Assembly: GCA_950106755.1 (NCBI GenBank)
Contig: OX467083.1
Coordinates: forward strand, 16,611,029 to 16,675,028
DNA length: 64,000 bases
Direction: 5' to 3'
From: Climacium dendroides
Taxonomy: Eukaryota; Streptophyta; Bryopsida; Hypnales; Climaciaceae
The position numbers and the translations under genes were made by a program. Below the pieces are notes generated by a model. That model did not search any database and was not told the origin of the DNA. It saw only the letters and a program-made list of their open reading frames with translations. The stretch's first letter is position 1. Every line of letters starts with the position of its first letter. Shown here piece after piece: positions 39,101-50,594 of this stretch.

Positions 39101-39572
39101 GGAGAATTTCGTTAAAATGGCAATATTCCATACATCATTTTCAGACTACGCAGTTGAAACTACAAAAGTGACATTTAGGATTGGTATATATTTCAAACAT
39201 TTAGGACTATTACAAATCTAAGAAATCTAGAATTCATATAGTTTTCAAACTATGTAGTTTGAATTACAAAAGTAACATCTAAGATTGGTATAGATTTCAA
39301 ACATCTAGGACTAGTATAGATTTAAGAAATCTAGGACTAGTATAGGTTTCAAATTGTAGTCTAAACTACAAAAGTTCCATCTGGGATTGGTATAGATTTA
39401 AAACTGTATAGTCTAAACCACAAAAGTGCCATCTAGGATTGGTGTAGATTTCAGACCGCTTAGTCTAAACTGCAAAAGTGCCATTTAGGATTGGTGTAGA
39501 TTTTATACCACACAATCTAAATTGTAAAAGTACCAAAGTTGCACAATGACTGCTATTTTAATGAAATTCCCC
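39101..39572. mobile_element. Palindromic MITE, internally expanded copy
   Basis: Ends GGAGAATTTCGTTAAAATGG and ATTTTAATGAAATTCCCC. At 472 bp it is longer than the usual 317 bp because a module of about 60 bp (CTACAAAAGTGCCATCTAGG-type followed by ATTGGTATAGATTTCA) is repeated several times with variation. Confidence 0.75.
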
Positions 39573-39596
39573 ATCATCACTAACAACACCCTTTAA

Positions 39597-40819
39597 CCCC
39601 TAAATGTCCGAGGCACCAAAATCTGGTGTTTGCAAATCTTTGAAGTCAAATAAAACCTAACCAAATTGTTATTTTTAGTATTTTATATTTTTGAAAAGTT
39701 TTCCTTGAAGTCTAATTTTAGCATCAAAAATCCGATCTTGAAAATAAATGATAGTGATTTTTCTATTTGTGATTTTGTGCAAGGGTATCCATTGCAATCT
39801 TGACTTCCCATAGTGTTGAGAACTCTTGGAAATGAACTTCAAATATACTAGATCTTGGAGAAAAAATCACATTCAAAATTTATTTAAAAAAATTATAAAG
39901 TAGATTTTAAGAAGCTATAAATTGATTGGGGTTATACATGTAAGGCCCTTTAACCTTGTATTTTTTTGGTCACCAACTTTTTAGATTCGATATGCAAAAA
40001 GAGAGTTGAAAGATTTTCATGGTTTTAACACCCTCATGGCCAAACATTATAATCTTTCACTCCATAAGTGATATTGTTGTGTTTTCTTTTCCTATGAGAT
40101 CTTTAACATGTCTAGTTTGAATTTGTATGGTTACAAATTCAAAAAAATTGATGCAACTTATCAAAATGTTGACATTTTGTTCAATTTAGCCTTTAAAGTC
40201 CCATTGTCCCTACGGGAAACAAAATGGATTTCAGGCAGGCTCCTATGATCTCAATTTTTACTGAATGTTTTTGAAACTTTCTCATAAGATAGAAAAACTT
40301 AAGAGCTTTTTGGGAATATAATTTTTATTTCAATCGGTGCCCAGGAGCAAAAGTTATGCCCCAATAACCTCAAAATGGGGGAGACTGTGCATCAAAAAAA
40401 TTCCACAAAAAATTGAAATAAATTTTTTAATATTTTTTTTCTTGTACATTATATTTTTTTTTTGTAAATGGGAAGCTTTTATTCATTCCATTTGGATTAG
40501 AGATGTGAAAGTTATGGAGCTTCTTGTTTTGCGGGCAATCATAACAACTCCTTGAAAGAAAGTTTTTTCTTTCACTTTGAATGCTAATATCTTTCAATGT
40601 ATATGGTCAAAAATCACAAAAAAACTATCACGTGATCTAAGACAAGTGTAGAACAAGATTCTACGGTTAGATTCTAAAAAATATTTTTTTAAATTTATTT
40701 TGTAGGTGATTATAGTAGAAGTGGTAGTTTTGAGTGGTTTTGGCAGAAAAATGGCCATGGGACTTCAAGGGTTAGAGCAAATTCCAAGAAGCTCAAATCA
40801 GGCGTTGGGCATTTAGGGG
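39597..40819. mobile_element. TTAA-flanked element, 637 bp net, host of a nested element
   Basis: TTAA at 39593-39596 and 40820-40823 flank CCCCTAAATGTCC and GGGCATTTAGGGG. A second TTAA-family element occupies 40190-40771 within it. A diverged relative is at about 32200-32765. Confidence 0.75.
40190..40771. mobile_element. TTAA-family MITE, 582 bp, nested
   Basis: Close relative of 25079-25655 along its whole length. Ends are CCTTTAAAGTCCC and GGGACTTCAAGGG. The four bases on both sides are TTAG rather than TTAA. Confidence 0.8.
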
Positions 40820-41220
40820 TTAAGTGAGAACATACGTTTAGTATACTTTCGAAGGTGGTCTAACGTGAAGAATATCAATATACTATTGTGAATTCATGGT
40901 CGCAGCGTGCGACACACAATCGATCAGTGTGGCGGTTTATTAAGTTATTCGATCTTTGAAATTGATAAAAATGAAACAAATTTTTCTTGCAGGTGGCCAA
41001 GTCAAATATACTTACGTACAAGTTCCACAATCAACAACCATGGGAATGATGAAATTTACCTCGTATACCGAAATGACGTCTGTCCTTTTCAGTTGTTTCC
41101 TCAGAACTTGGAATCTGCAATCCAACCCAACTTGGGGACCACAAGTTTATCAATTAACCGTAAGATTCAAGTAAAATTGGTGCACACCCCAGCTCCGGGT
41201 GGCACGTCACAGAATGCGTG

Positions 41221-41290
41221 GTCTAAGTTATGGCAATTTGTGGGTTTAGTAGACCCGCGTGGCAGACCCACAATTGCCATAACTTAGACT
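41221..41290. repeat. Strong short stem-loop
   Basis: GTCTAAGTTATGGCAATTTG plus TGGGT at 41221-41245 pairs with 41266-41290 with about one bulged base, enclosing about a 20-base loop. It could be a miRNA-like foldback, a riboregulatory hairpin or a tiny palindromic repeat. Confidence 0.75.
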
Positions 41291-41824
41291 AAAACTCCAC
41301 TGAACTACTCAATTACAAATGCTCCCCGCGGCCAACTGAACAGTATCACGTCTGGAATTGAAATAATACCGTAACGCGAAGGTTTGATTCGGCACGCGAG
41401 CCTGCCGAAATCGACTTCCCACGTCAGATTCTCAGGGTACCACATCACCTCAGACCACTCACAAGATGACACAACAGGTCTCATTCTTTCAATTTGTCTG
41501 ACCTTCGCGTAGGGTAAATGGTCATGGGTCCATTGGCTTTTTTTTTTTTGGCCGCCCGTTTCAATCAGAACCGATCGATGAGACTCGGTGAACCTGAATC
41601 GTGCCATCAACCTTGAATTTCGGTGCTGAATCAAGCTAGCAATTCCATTCGCTGTGATATGAATCTCCTGTGATATGAATAATAATAATTGCTGCAAGAC
41701 CAAGGAACATGGTGCTAGTGCTTCGATCGATCAGTTCGACGTGATCTTGTAGTCTAGTACTCTAGTACAAGCCCACGAATCTTGCGCTTTGTTGCGTTGA
41801 TTTCAATTTCCGATTCCCACTTTC

Positions 41825-42010
41825 TTGGAAGTAAACACAGTTGGTGCTGATGTGGTGGGGTGTGTTGAACGGGTGAGCTACTTCGAAAAGTGGGATTGGA
41901 TGCCGTTTGAGAAACTCTTCTTGCCTGGCCGGGAGGAGCTGGATCGACCGATTTGGGGAGTTATTCCTTCCGGAACGTTTGAACTTATGAATCATGTGGA
42001 TGCTGATTGA
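41825..42010 (+). CDS. Possible small coding stretch, unrecognised
   Basis: A 61-codon frame ends in a stop at 42008-42010. It contains acidic and aromatic residues in a protein-like mix (FEKWDWMPFEKLFLPGREEL). A TTGGAAGTAAACACAG sequence just before could be an intron acceptor, so this could be a terminal exon. I recognise no family. A minus-strand frame overlaps. Low confidence. Confidence 0.2.
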   Translation: MEVNTVGADVVGCVERVSYFEKWDWMPFEKLFLPGREELDRPIWGVIPSGTFELMNHVDAD

Positions 42011-45000
42011 TCGACAAGTCAGGTCCAGACTAGTCCAGACTATCTCCGTGCATCTGTTTCTTTCTTTATTGTTTTTTTTATCATGCAATGACTCTGGCAT
42101 GCCAAGGGACCCTCCCGCCCCTCCGGTAATAACTGCAGAACCTCGCAGGCGCTTTCAGTGGACCATTTTTCACCAACCCGAACTGAATGCACCTCTTTCT
42201 TTCTGCAGTCGTACGTTTTAGTAAGCAAAAGTTGTGGAGAGATCATGCTTGGCAATTGTGTCACCGTCCAGGGAAGAAAATTCTGGTTCTGTTTAATTTG
42301 ATATCAAAAACTCGAGCAATTATTAATAAACCCCTGTTCAAAGAAAGGCTCTGTTAGAAAATTACTTGTCGATACCTGCTTTCTTTCGTGCATTGGGTTT
42401 TCGTCCCTCGTATTTGAAAAAATCAAATAAAAAATAATGGCTTGACGATTTCCGTTCCTGTCACATGAAGCACATGGATGATTTTTCTGAATCATTCCTG
42501 TCAAAGGCGGATGGCGTTCTTTGCAACGAATGCAGATGCAGAGTCGGTTTTGTTGGTTTAACTTAACTATGAATTGGTTGGAGATTTGACGCCGTTGCAG
42601 TCATCTGACTCGTGGGGGTGCCCACGAGAAGATAAGCACAGAAATTCCAGCCAAAACTTGTGCTTTCTGATAAACAGACAAGTTTAACTCACTGCCCTCT
42701 CAAATTCTAGCTAGTCCGGTTCGTATTTTTAGGTCAAAAAAGGTGCATGATAAAACATGGTGTTCTGGCATTCAATTACACGGCGTCTGGAAATCAGACA
42801 ACGCACCAGCACCAGTCGTCAATATTTTTGTTCCCATGTGTTGGGTACACCTGACTGGTGGAATGTATCTGGGGAGGTGCTCTTGCAGGAAGAGGCGGTG
42901 CAATGGCAGTCGATTTTAGCGAAATCGCACTGGAAAGGAATTTGGCTTCTCTTGTCGGTAAGGAATGAGTGGGAGTCCAGCAGTCAAAGGAGTCATAGGT
43001 GGCATTGCAAAAGTCTCCCTTGAAATTATTTAACCAGAGGCGAACCTGTCCAAGCTGAGTGTTTTTTCCATGCGAAATTTTTGGAGTATCGACTTGTATC
43101 TGTACTCGATGACGAATAGTACGTACGCTCTGGCTCTTCCACCTCGCATCTTGGACCTGGGAAGCAACTCGGTGTGCCTCCTGGCACATTTGCAGAACAA
43201 AGTGAACCCCCACCTGGTGTTCTCTCTGGGCATTCCCCTGGATTTGGGATGTTGCCTTCCTCCTTTCCTTCACCTGGAATATTTATTGATGCCCTTCTAG
43301 CAGTTTCATAACCTTTTGACATGCCTGCATGTTCTGTGGCCAAGAATTTTCTCAGTATGCGCACAATTCACAGCAGAATTTAATCGACTCATTCACAAAA
43401 TTTTTTTTGCACATCGCATGAACATCCAATCTCCATAGCATTTGTATATGGTCGGCTTCGATCGGGCCGCGAGAAATTATGGATTTGTATGCGTAAACCC
43501 TATTCCGGACAAGTTGGAATCACCGACCCATGAATCTGTTCTAATCCGGCCAGTGCCGCTAGTGAAGCCGAGCACGTGCTACAGCTCCTTGGAATTTGGT
43601 TGAGTCGATGTTCAACATATTCCTGGGAGATTTTGCGCTATTATTTATTTTTGCATTATGAGACGAACTGTTGACGGACCAATCAAAAAGCCAGTCACAA
43701 AAACTAACACGAAGTCAAAGTACGTGGCTCCCACATTCCAAACATTTGGAGGCAGGTGAACTGACTTTTGCTGTGTGCACGTCTGATGTTCAATCCTCCA
43801 AAATGAAAAACACAGCAGAAATACGGATCATAAAGCGAGAAACCGAGGAAAGTAATAATACTGACGAATGTTGGTCTCGTTTCTTGCGAAAGACCCCCGC
43901 GCGTCTTACGGAGGAATTTGATCCTCAGTCGTCGACCATTATTTCGGCATTTCCGAGGATATTTTGAAATTCGAGGACCTCCGATTCTTAACAATCCGAG
44001 AACAACTGAACCACTCACTGTCCGTCGCTGTTGATGACATATATTGTTTTATATGCTAATTATACTTAGTCGGTCGTACAAGATGTACCATGGGCTAGTG
44101 CGGAAGAGGACAAACTCAAGACACTAGCCACCACAGCCACCAATCGTCACCGTTAGAAGTTTGGGGCGCAAGAAGCATCTAGGCAATCGACTCTTGCAAG
44201 AACTCGACGCTGGAAATCGGAATACTTTCCTTCTCAGGTTTTAAGTTAGCAGTGCTGGACTAATACGCATCAAATGACTTACAATATACAGAGTACAATT
44301 TAGAAATGAAACTATTCTAAAACGTAGATTGCAAATCGTTTGATGCTGTACCAGGCCAACACGTACTGCCGTAGCTTCTAATTCAGCAAAAATTTGATTC
44401 ACTTTTTTTTATGTGCAAATAGAGCTTAAGAACAGAATCTCTACAAAAGAAATGGAAAAAAATCAGTGTAAGACAATGAAAAACGAAAATTCAAAAAGGA
44501 CAATAACCAGAATATTCCGTTTTCCCGTATCTAAGTCACAAAGTGAACCTTATAGCACTCGTCCTTCCGTGACCTCTACTGTATGCCGCATCCTTCTGAA
44601 CACAAATGACGAAGGAACTGCTGACAATATGATCTACGTACATTCGCGCTTTCTCTACTACACAGGAAAAAAGAAAAATAAGTCGATCGCAGCCTCACGA
44701 ACATGCAACACTGAAAACTCCCGCACTCGTTCACGATTCCTCAAGAACTCGCAACAATCACGTCCGCAATTATAACTGCACATGCGGTGCTCTGAAGAAT
44801 TAAATGTCCGTCGCATCGGATGGCGTTGCTCACGGATATGTTCTTCCTTGATGACAATAAAGGCATTTCATCAGCAGTGCAATTTCATCTCAAGACGTTC
44901 GAGAAACGGATGCAGCAAAATTGAATTGCATGGCATCTGCCGACGCTCATTGAAGCAAAGAGAGCATTAGAATGCATCGCGAGACATGGGTTGAATGCAT

Positions 45001-45076
45001 CGAAACAGAACACAGGGTTAGGAGTTAGGGTTCGGTGCAGGATTACGCTCAACCCTCTCTAATTGCACAGGCTTCG

Positions 45077-45110
45077 TAAGGTAGTATGCTCTTAAAGCGA
45101 CCATTTAAGG
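45077..45110. repeat. Solo terminal repeat of the GTAGTATGCTCTTAAAGC family
   Basis: GGTAGTATGCTCTTAAAGCG followed by ACCATTTAAGG matches the ends of the 48297-48570 element. No nearby partner. Confidence 0.5.
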
Positions 45111-48100
45111 TCTGCTACCCCTTTTTCATAGGTTTCCATGGACAAAAAATATTTTTAAATCATTTTTCAGAGAAAGAAAAATAGATGTATAACCTAACAC
45201 AAGTGGTTATGTATTTTTTCAAGTAATTTTAAGTTACTTATAAATTTTTAAAGATTTGGCACATAGGTGCAACCATAGGTCTCCCAAAATCCGTCCACTT
45301 GCAACTTGTTAAAAGATGTGTGGAAATCAAAAACAATGATTGGCTCTTTGATTCATTCAATGGCTAAAGTGGTTCATTTAAGAATCACCTCATCTCTATT
45401 CTTGAGCTAATAATAGGGGTGGTTTGAAGGAGAGGGTTGGTTCTACAACAATCTACCTTAGTGTGAAATTAATGTTCTATTTTGCAACAACATCCCCTTA
45501 CACAAAGAATATGTAATTATTTTTGGTTTGTCATAACTAGATTTTATACTAAAGTGAAATTTCAAAGTATATAAGGATCAAACAACACTCCTTTCAATGA
45601 TCTTTACAACATCTAATCATACCAACCTATATCTTTCAAAATCCAATCATTTACAGATATACTCCTATGAGTGCAAATTATAACCCTCAAGCATTTAAAA
45701 TATAATTCTCATGAAATGTCATGTACTGCATTGGATTGGAGTGAAAATTTATTCCCTTGGAGCAAACACTTTCAATTGAATTTGAAATCTTAATCTCATC
45801 AATTTTATGTTTTTTTTCTTTGGTACAGATGTATCCTCACAAAACTAACATCATGATGAATTCTTTCAAAATCTTATTGTTGAAGCAATATAAAATGAAT
45901 GAAAAAAAGGTGTGATTTTTTGTATAGATTCTTGTCAAGCCATTATATAAATTTCATCTTTAGAGTTCTAAATATGCACTCTTCCTCATATCTATATTCT
46001 TATAGGAGTTAATGTAGAATAGAACATTTCAGACACAAGTTTGGATACACCTATTGTATGGAATTTTTTTCATGCCATGTCTATGTGCAATTTGAAATGT
46101 CCACAATAATAAAAGAAAAAATCTCAAAATATATTTGTCCAAACTTATATTTAGAGCTGGCTTGTCTACTTTAAGCAACTTTCACATGCTACGTTGTGAA
46201 CAATAAGCCAAAATGCTTTGAGAAATTCATTTGTGACAAAGGCAATGCAAATGAAGAGAGTGTTGAACACAATTTATTTTGACTAGCCTATTTTTGAAAT
46301 ATATTGGTTTTGTCCAAAGTTGACCAAAATATAAAATTCAAATATTTTAATTATTTTGTATGTAGATATACATGATACTTTATTCATTGTATGATATTGA
46401 AGATCTTGAACACTTGTAAGTCAAATTACTCAATCAAAGATCTCAAAAAATGTTTTGGCACCTAATATCCCCAAACCATAAAAATTTAGTTGTTAAATTT
46501 TTTTATCTAAAAGTAAATAAGTAGACCAATTGTAATTTGGATTGATTTGGGTGTGAAATTTCAATGTGAGACATTGATTGGTTATGTATTTATTAGTGCA
46601 AAATATAATAACTTCATTATATATTTTGTTTCAACAAAAAACATAAGAAGTTATCATACCCCACATCAATGAGCGAAGCAATGCAAAGAATCTAACTTTT
46701 ATTCTTTACAAAATCAAATTGAAGTTTATCATTTTATCCCAAAGATATAGAGCCTATATTTTGAAAGAAATCACTTCTAGGAATCTAGGCATTGTTAAAT
46801 AAACCCTTATAATTTTAAGTTATTATCTAATAAATATATTGCGCTTAAATTAATAAACTCCACTAAATTCTATTGATTTATATTTTAAGTTATTATCTAA
46901 TAAATATATAATTGTTGCTAGATCTTGAGCAAAATTGAGGTTTGTACTTTGACTCGATAGGAGCATTTAGTCAAATTTTGAGCCTTTGTAGGGATTATTT
47001 TGTTGATGAGGTTCAACATTTTGAGAAGATGATTGAAGCCACACAAAGCCAAAACCATATAGGATACTTTTGGTCTTCACTTGAATGAAGCCCATTGCAT
47101 AAAATTAATATAATTGAACATTGTTGATTTTTATTATCCAAAATCAATAACAATAAAAAAAACTTCCAAAATTAATTACAATATCCATATTGGAGTATAC
47201 ACAAAGCTTATTGGTATATAAATATTTAGACTTCATAATTTAAAATTTTCAACAATGTCAAACTAGGGCATTGCTTTTCTCCAAACTAACAATGAGAACC
47301 AATTTGAAATTCTAAAATTTATGAAATTATTTTTTGTAAGGAAATGCATTTCTACAACTTGTATCACAATTTCCAAAATGTCCCATTTAAAATATGTAAA
47401 AATACCAATCAATAAAAATCTAATAATCCTAATTTACAATCTAAAAGAGGAATTCAAGTGACTCCAAAATTATCCCCCTATTTTCCAAAGTGTAAAATTG
47501 AAAGCATGATATGGAAATGATCGATTTTTATTATTCATTCTCACTTGAAGTTTTTTTAATTATTTAAAAATAATAACCAAAACTCTCAAATCTTCCAAAT
47601 TCAAAATATAATCACCAACATTTAGACAAACATCCATACTAAAGTGAGTACCCAAAAAAAAAAAACTTTTTCACTATTGTGCCTAGTTACTATCACTAAA
47701 CTAGTCAAACTTTCATTTTTTTGGTTGGTAAGGATAAGGAAGTTCCAACACATCCATGGAATGCATGGGCATGGATGAATGAATCCCTTGGTTGTCCCCA
47801 ATTTTATCTCTTTGGAAAACGCATAAATTTTTTATTTGCCAAATTTTGAATTCATATTTGCAATTAGAAGCCTCAAATTAGCAAAGAGACGTGTAGAACA
47901 TAAACAAATTGAGCACAAAATAGGGGGACTTTTTTTAACATGTACCCTTAGAATGACTTCATAAAGACAAGCAAGGAGGGTGGTTTGGCCATAGACAATT
48001 GATCCCCTTATTGTCCTAGGTAAGGATAAATATAATTTTTTTTCCTATTTCATGTTGTGTAAACTTTGTATATATTTACTTCACCTAGCTAAATTTGGGG

Positions 48101-48296
48101 CTTTGATTGTAAAAATGAAGTCAAAATTTATAATTTTTTTCACATGTGAAAAATAAAAAAAATTCCAGTGCTTTCTCTAGGGATAAAATATACGACAATA
48201 AGGGGATCAATCCTCCTTGGCTAGTCGGTTCATCCCCACATAGAGTATAGTATTGGATATCGTGTACCCAAGTTATAAATGGTCAAAATTTTTTTG
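45111..48296. other. AT-rich intergenic, no gene seen
   Basis: A repeated phrase, TTTTAAGTTATTATCTAATA followed by AATATAT, occurs at about 46815 and 46890, a small local duplication. No coding region was supported. Confidence 0.45.
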
Positions 48297-48570
48297 GTAA
48301 GATAGTATGCTCTTGAAACCGGCCATGTTCTAATAGCAATCATAACAAAGAGATACATTTTGCTTTTTTTAATGCATCTACAATGTACATTTCATGATCT
48401 AGTCGCTTTATAGTGATGACTACATTTCAAAATATGAAACAACTTTGGTTAGATGCCAATTCCATTTTCCTTCCTACAAAAATTTAATGAAAATTGTTTC
48501 AAGGAATTTACCTTCCTCCAAAAGGCAATCAACTCTTAAATGGTTGCTTTAAGAGCATACCCTACGTAAA
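48297..48570. mobile_element. MITE with GTATGCTCTT terminal inverted repeats
   Basis: The left end GTAAGATAGTATGCTCTTGA opposes the right end GCTTTAAGAGCATACCCTAC. Interior blocks (ATATGAAACAACTTTGGTTAG, GATGCCAATTCCA) are shared with 12188-12516 and 58870-59207, so the three are one superfamily. Confidence 0.65.
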
Positions 48571-48849
48571 GGTCAAATTCAGTAGAAATTGTCATTTCTG
48601 CAAAAATGTGATACTTACTTAGCATCTCTTGAATGGTGTGAGCCTTCAAAAATCCAACATAGAAACTCAATTTCAGCACTCAACTGCTGAATCAAACCTT
48701 CTCATAATACTACCTTACCCCCTTGAGCGCCCAACTCACGTTTACCAAAATTCAGAACCTCCAAAACTCATTCCGATCAAGTTGTCACCCAAAATGAGAT
48801 CCACAAGTAGAAATCGATAGTGGAGGCACGCTTGAAGCTGCGGGGAAAC

Positions 48850-49060
48850 AGATGGTTGTTTTAATTGTACCATTAAAAAGATTATAATAGTCAAACATGA
48901 CAACCTTTCAGTTACAGAAGGCCATACTTGAGGCGATGGGACGCTCTAAGGGCTCAACTAGTTCAAATTCAAATCGTAGGTACATATTGCTTTTGGAGAT
49001 GTACCCCTGGTGATGATCACTGTCGCATTATTTCGGGGTGACTGCCCACCCTAACCTATT
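48850..49060. mobile_element. Eroded copy of the 63370-63645 MITE
   Basis: GTAGGTACATATTGCTTTTGGAG..ATGTACCCCTGG and CATTATTTCGGGGTGACTGCCCACC correspond to the family's right third. The left end is lost. Confidence 0.4.
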
Positions 49061-49302
49061 CCCAGTCCAGCTCCGATGTGATCAAGGTGCGGTCAAGGCG
49101 CTTTTCCTCCATTATTTTAGCCCCTTCGAGGGACGCTTTTAGGTGCATCTAGTCACAGACACTTACTTACTACAGTAAGTTACAGTAGTAAGCTTACAAC
49201 CGCGTGGCGAACTGCACTCAAGCTCTATCCACTGCCTAATTTAACCAGCGCAGTGGTCCACAATCGGAGGAGGCCCGTGCTGATCCCCGTACTGGCAGGC
49301 GT

Positions 49303-49355
49303 CCACGTGGACCCCTAGTTATCCACGTGGAAATCGAATGACTGGGCGCCACGTC
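49303..49355. promoter_or_regulatory. Cluster of ACGT-core sites upstream of the right PCK
   Basis: Two palindromic CCACGTGG sites (49303-49310 and 49323-49330) lie exactly 20 bases apart, followed by CCACGTCAG (49349-49357). G-boxes bind plant bZIP and bHLH factors. The cluster lies about 1.25 kb upstream of the right PCK promoter, in a small GC-rich island; a link to PCK is inference. Confidence 0.5.
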
Positions 49356-49693
49356 AGAAATTGAATTTTTTTGGGGGTAGAACTATACGTTACTACCTTA
49401 CCATGGTTCAAACATCACTTGCTCATAGAGTGCCAGGGTGTACGATTAAAGTGGGAGTCAAGGTTGTAGTGAGTGTGTTTTCGAAAATGTTTTTCTCTAA
49501 ATGCTTTTACTACTACTTTGCAACCATGTTGCTCCATGTGTAAAGTTCGGGAGACATTGTATGAGGAGGGTTTGAACTTTAGGCATTAAACAAACTATGG
49601 GAATATGCTGATGCAATAAACTACATTATGTTATTTAAAGGGATACGTAAGGGTTGCATGTGCTTTTATCAAATTTGTTGAATGAAGTTTTAA

Positions 49694-49915
49694 CCCTTAA
49701 GTGAATGTTGTAGCCATTTTTGGCCGATGAATGACAATGAATCTCTCCATGTAGGACATCAGTGCAACTATTCATTTCCCAAATTTTGTGCTAAAAGGAG
49801 AAGGTCTTCTGTCGTAGTTTGACTTTGGATGAGTATTTTTGTATTTTTTTAAACCAATCATTTACAAAATACTAAAATGGGTGATTTCTATAGTTATCAG
49901 TTTGTTCTTTGAGGG
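49694..49915. mobile_element. TTAA-flanked MITE, 222 bp
   Basis: TTAA at 49690-49693 and 49916-49919, ends CCCTTAAGTG and CTTTGAGGG. Same length as 63070-63291 and in the opposite orientation. Interior blocks include GATGAATGACAATGAATCTC and GTAGTTTGACTTTGGATGAG. Confidence 0.85.
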
Positions 49916-49919
49916 TTAA

Positions 49920-50420
49920 AGGCCAAAAGATAGATAAAAGTCCTTTCAACTAACTTGTTGAATGATTAGATATGAACTATTATTCTTAGCACACCGCACC
50001 TTAGCAATGGGTGGAAGCTAATTCACAAGATGAAAATAAGGTGAGGTATTCATAAAACAAGGTTTGTTTAAAATAAGGTGATATGTTTTCAAAGGGATTG
50101 CATTTTTTCAAATATTTTCCAGTCAATTTTCCTTGAAAGATAAGCAAAAATAACATTTCACTTCAATTCCTATTTTGGAGACTCTTGTTAAAATATTTAT
50201 GAACTTCTAAAATTGAGAAGTTGAGAGGTACTTTAAAATTGTCCCAACCTTGAAATGTTCACTTCGCGTACATTAAAAACTCCAGTATGTACCTAAGTGT
50301 TAGCGACATTTTAAAGCTTTGGGGCACTTTAGGCACACTCCACCTTACCACCACACTCACTGAAGGTGCATGAAACTGCCTGTGACCTGGCATGGGGCGG
50401 AGTTTACCCTGGGTGAAAAA
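49920..50420. other. Intergenic approach to the right PCK promoter
   Basis: AT-rich to about 50270, then composition rises toward the promoter. No separate gene was seen. Confidence 0.45.
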
Positions 50421-50425
50421 CAGAT

Positions 50426-50590
50426 GTTGACTTGAGCTCACTGATCGTACCAAGGGGGCGGGGTCCACTCAAACGGTGGCCAGAGTTTGGTTACCCGGGG
50501 TAAATGTCGGCTTACCTCGCGTGACGCGGGTTTGCCAAGTCACCGGCGGTAAAAGCTACGGACCTACATAAGAGGGCAAGCTGCCATGGC
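50426..50590 (+). promoter_or_regulatory. Right PCK promoter with conserved footprints
   Basis: GTTGACTTGAG (50426-50436) and AAACGGTGG (50471-50479) recur upstream of the left copy at nearly the same spacing. A TATA-like TACATAAG (50565-50572) is weaker than the left copy's TTTATAAG. Transcription is predicted to begin near 50600. Confidence 0.6.
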
Positions 50591-50594
50591 TCCT

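Larger units (their letters stand above)
40824..45076. other. GC-richer 4-kb island, gene content unresolved
   Basis: Base composition is nearer to genic than the flanks. Several frames of 60-160 codons occur on both strands (41305-41703, 42794-43273, 43026-43364 minus; 43671-43967, 44413-44775 plus), but frames overlap and none shows a domain I know. It includes the stem-loop at 41221-41290 and a possible small coding stretch at 41825-42010. It may hold a decayed gene or a non-coding transcript. Confidence 0.4.

Noticed and set aside
45010..45030. GGTTAGGAGTTAGGGTTCGG, telomere-like
   Set aside because: Irregular and only about two units long.
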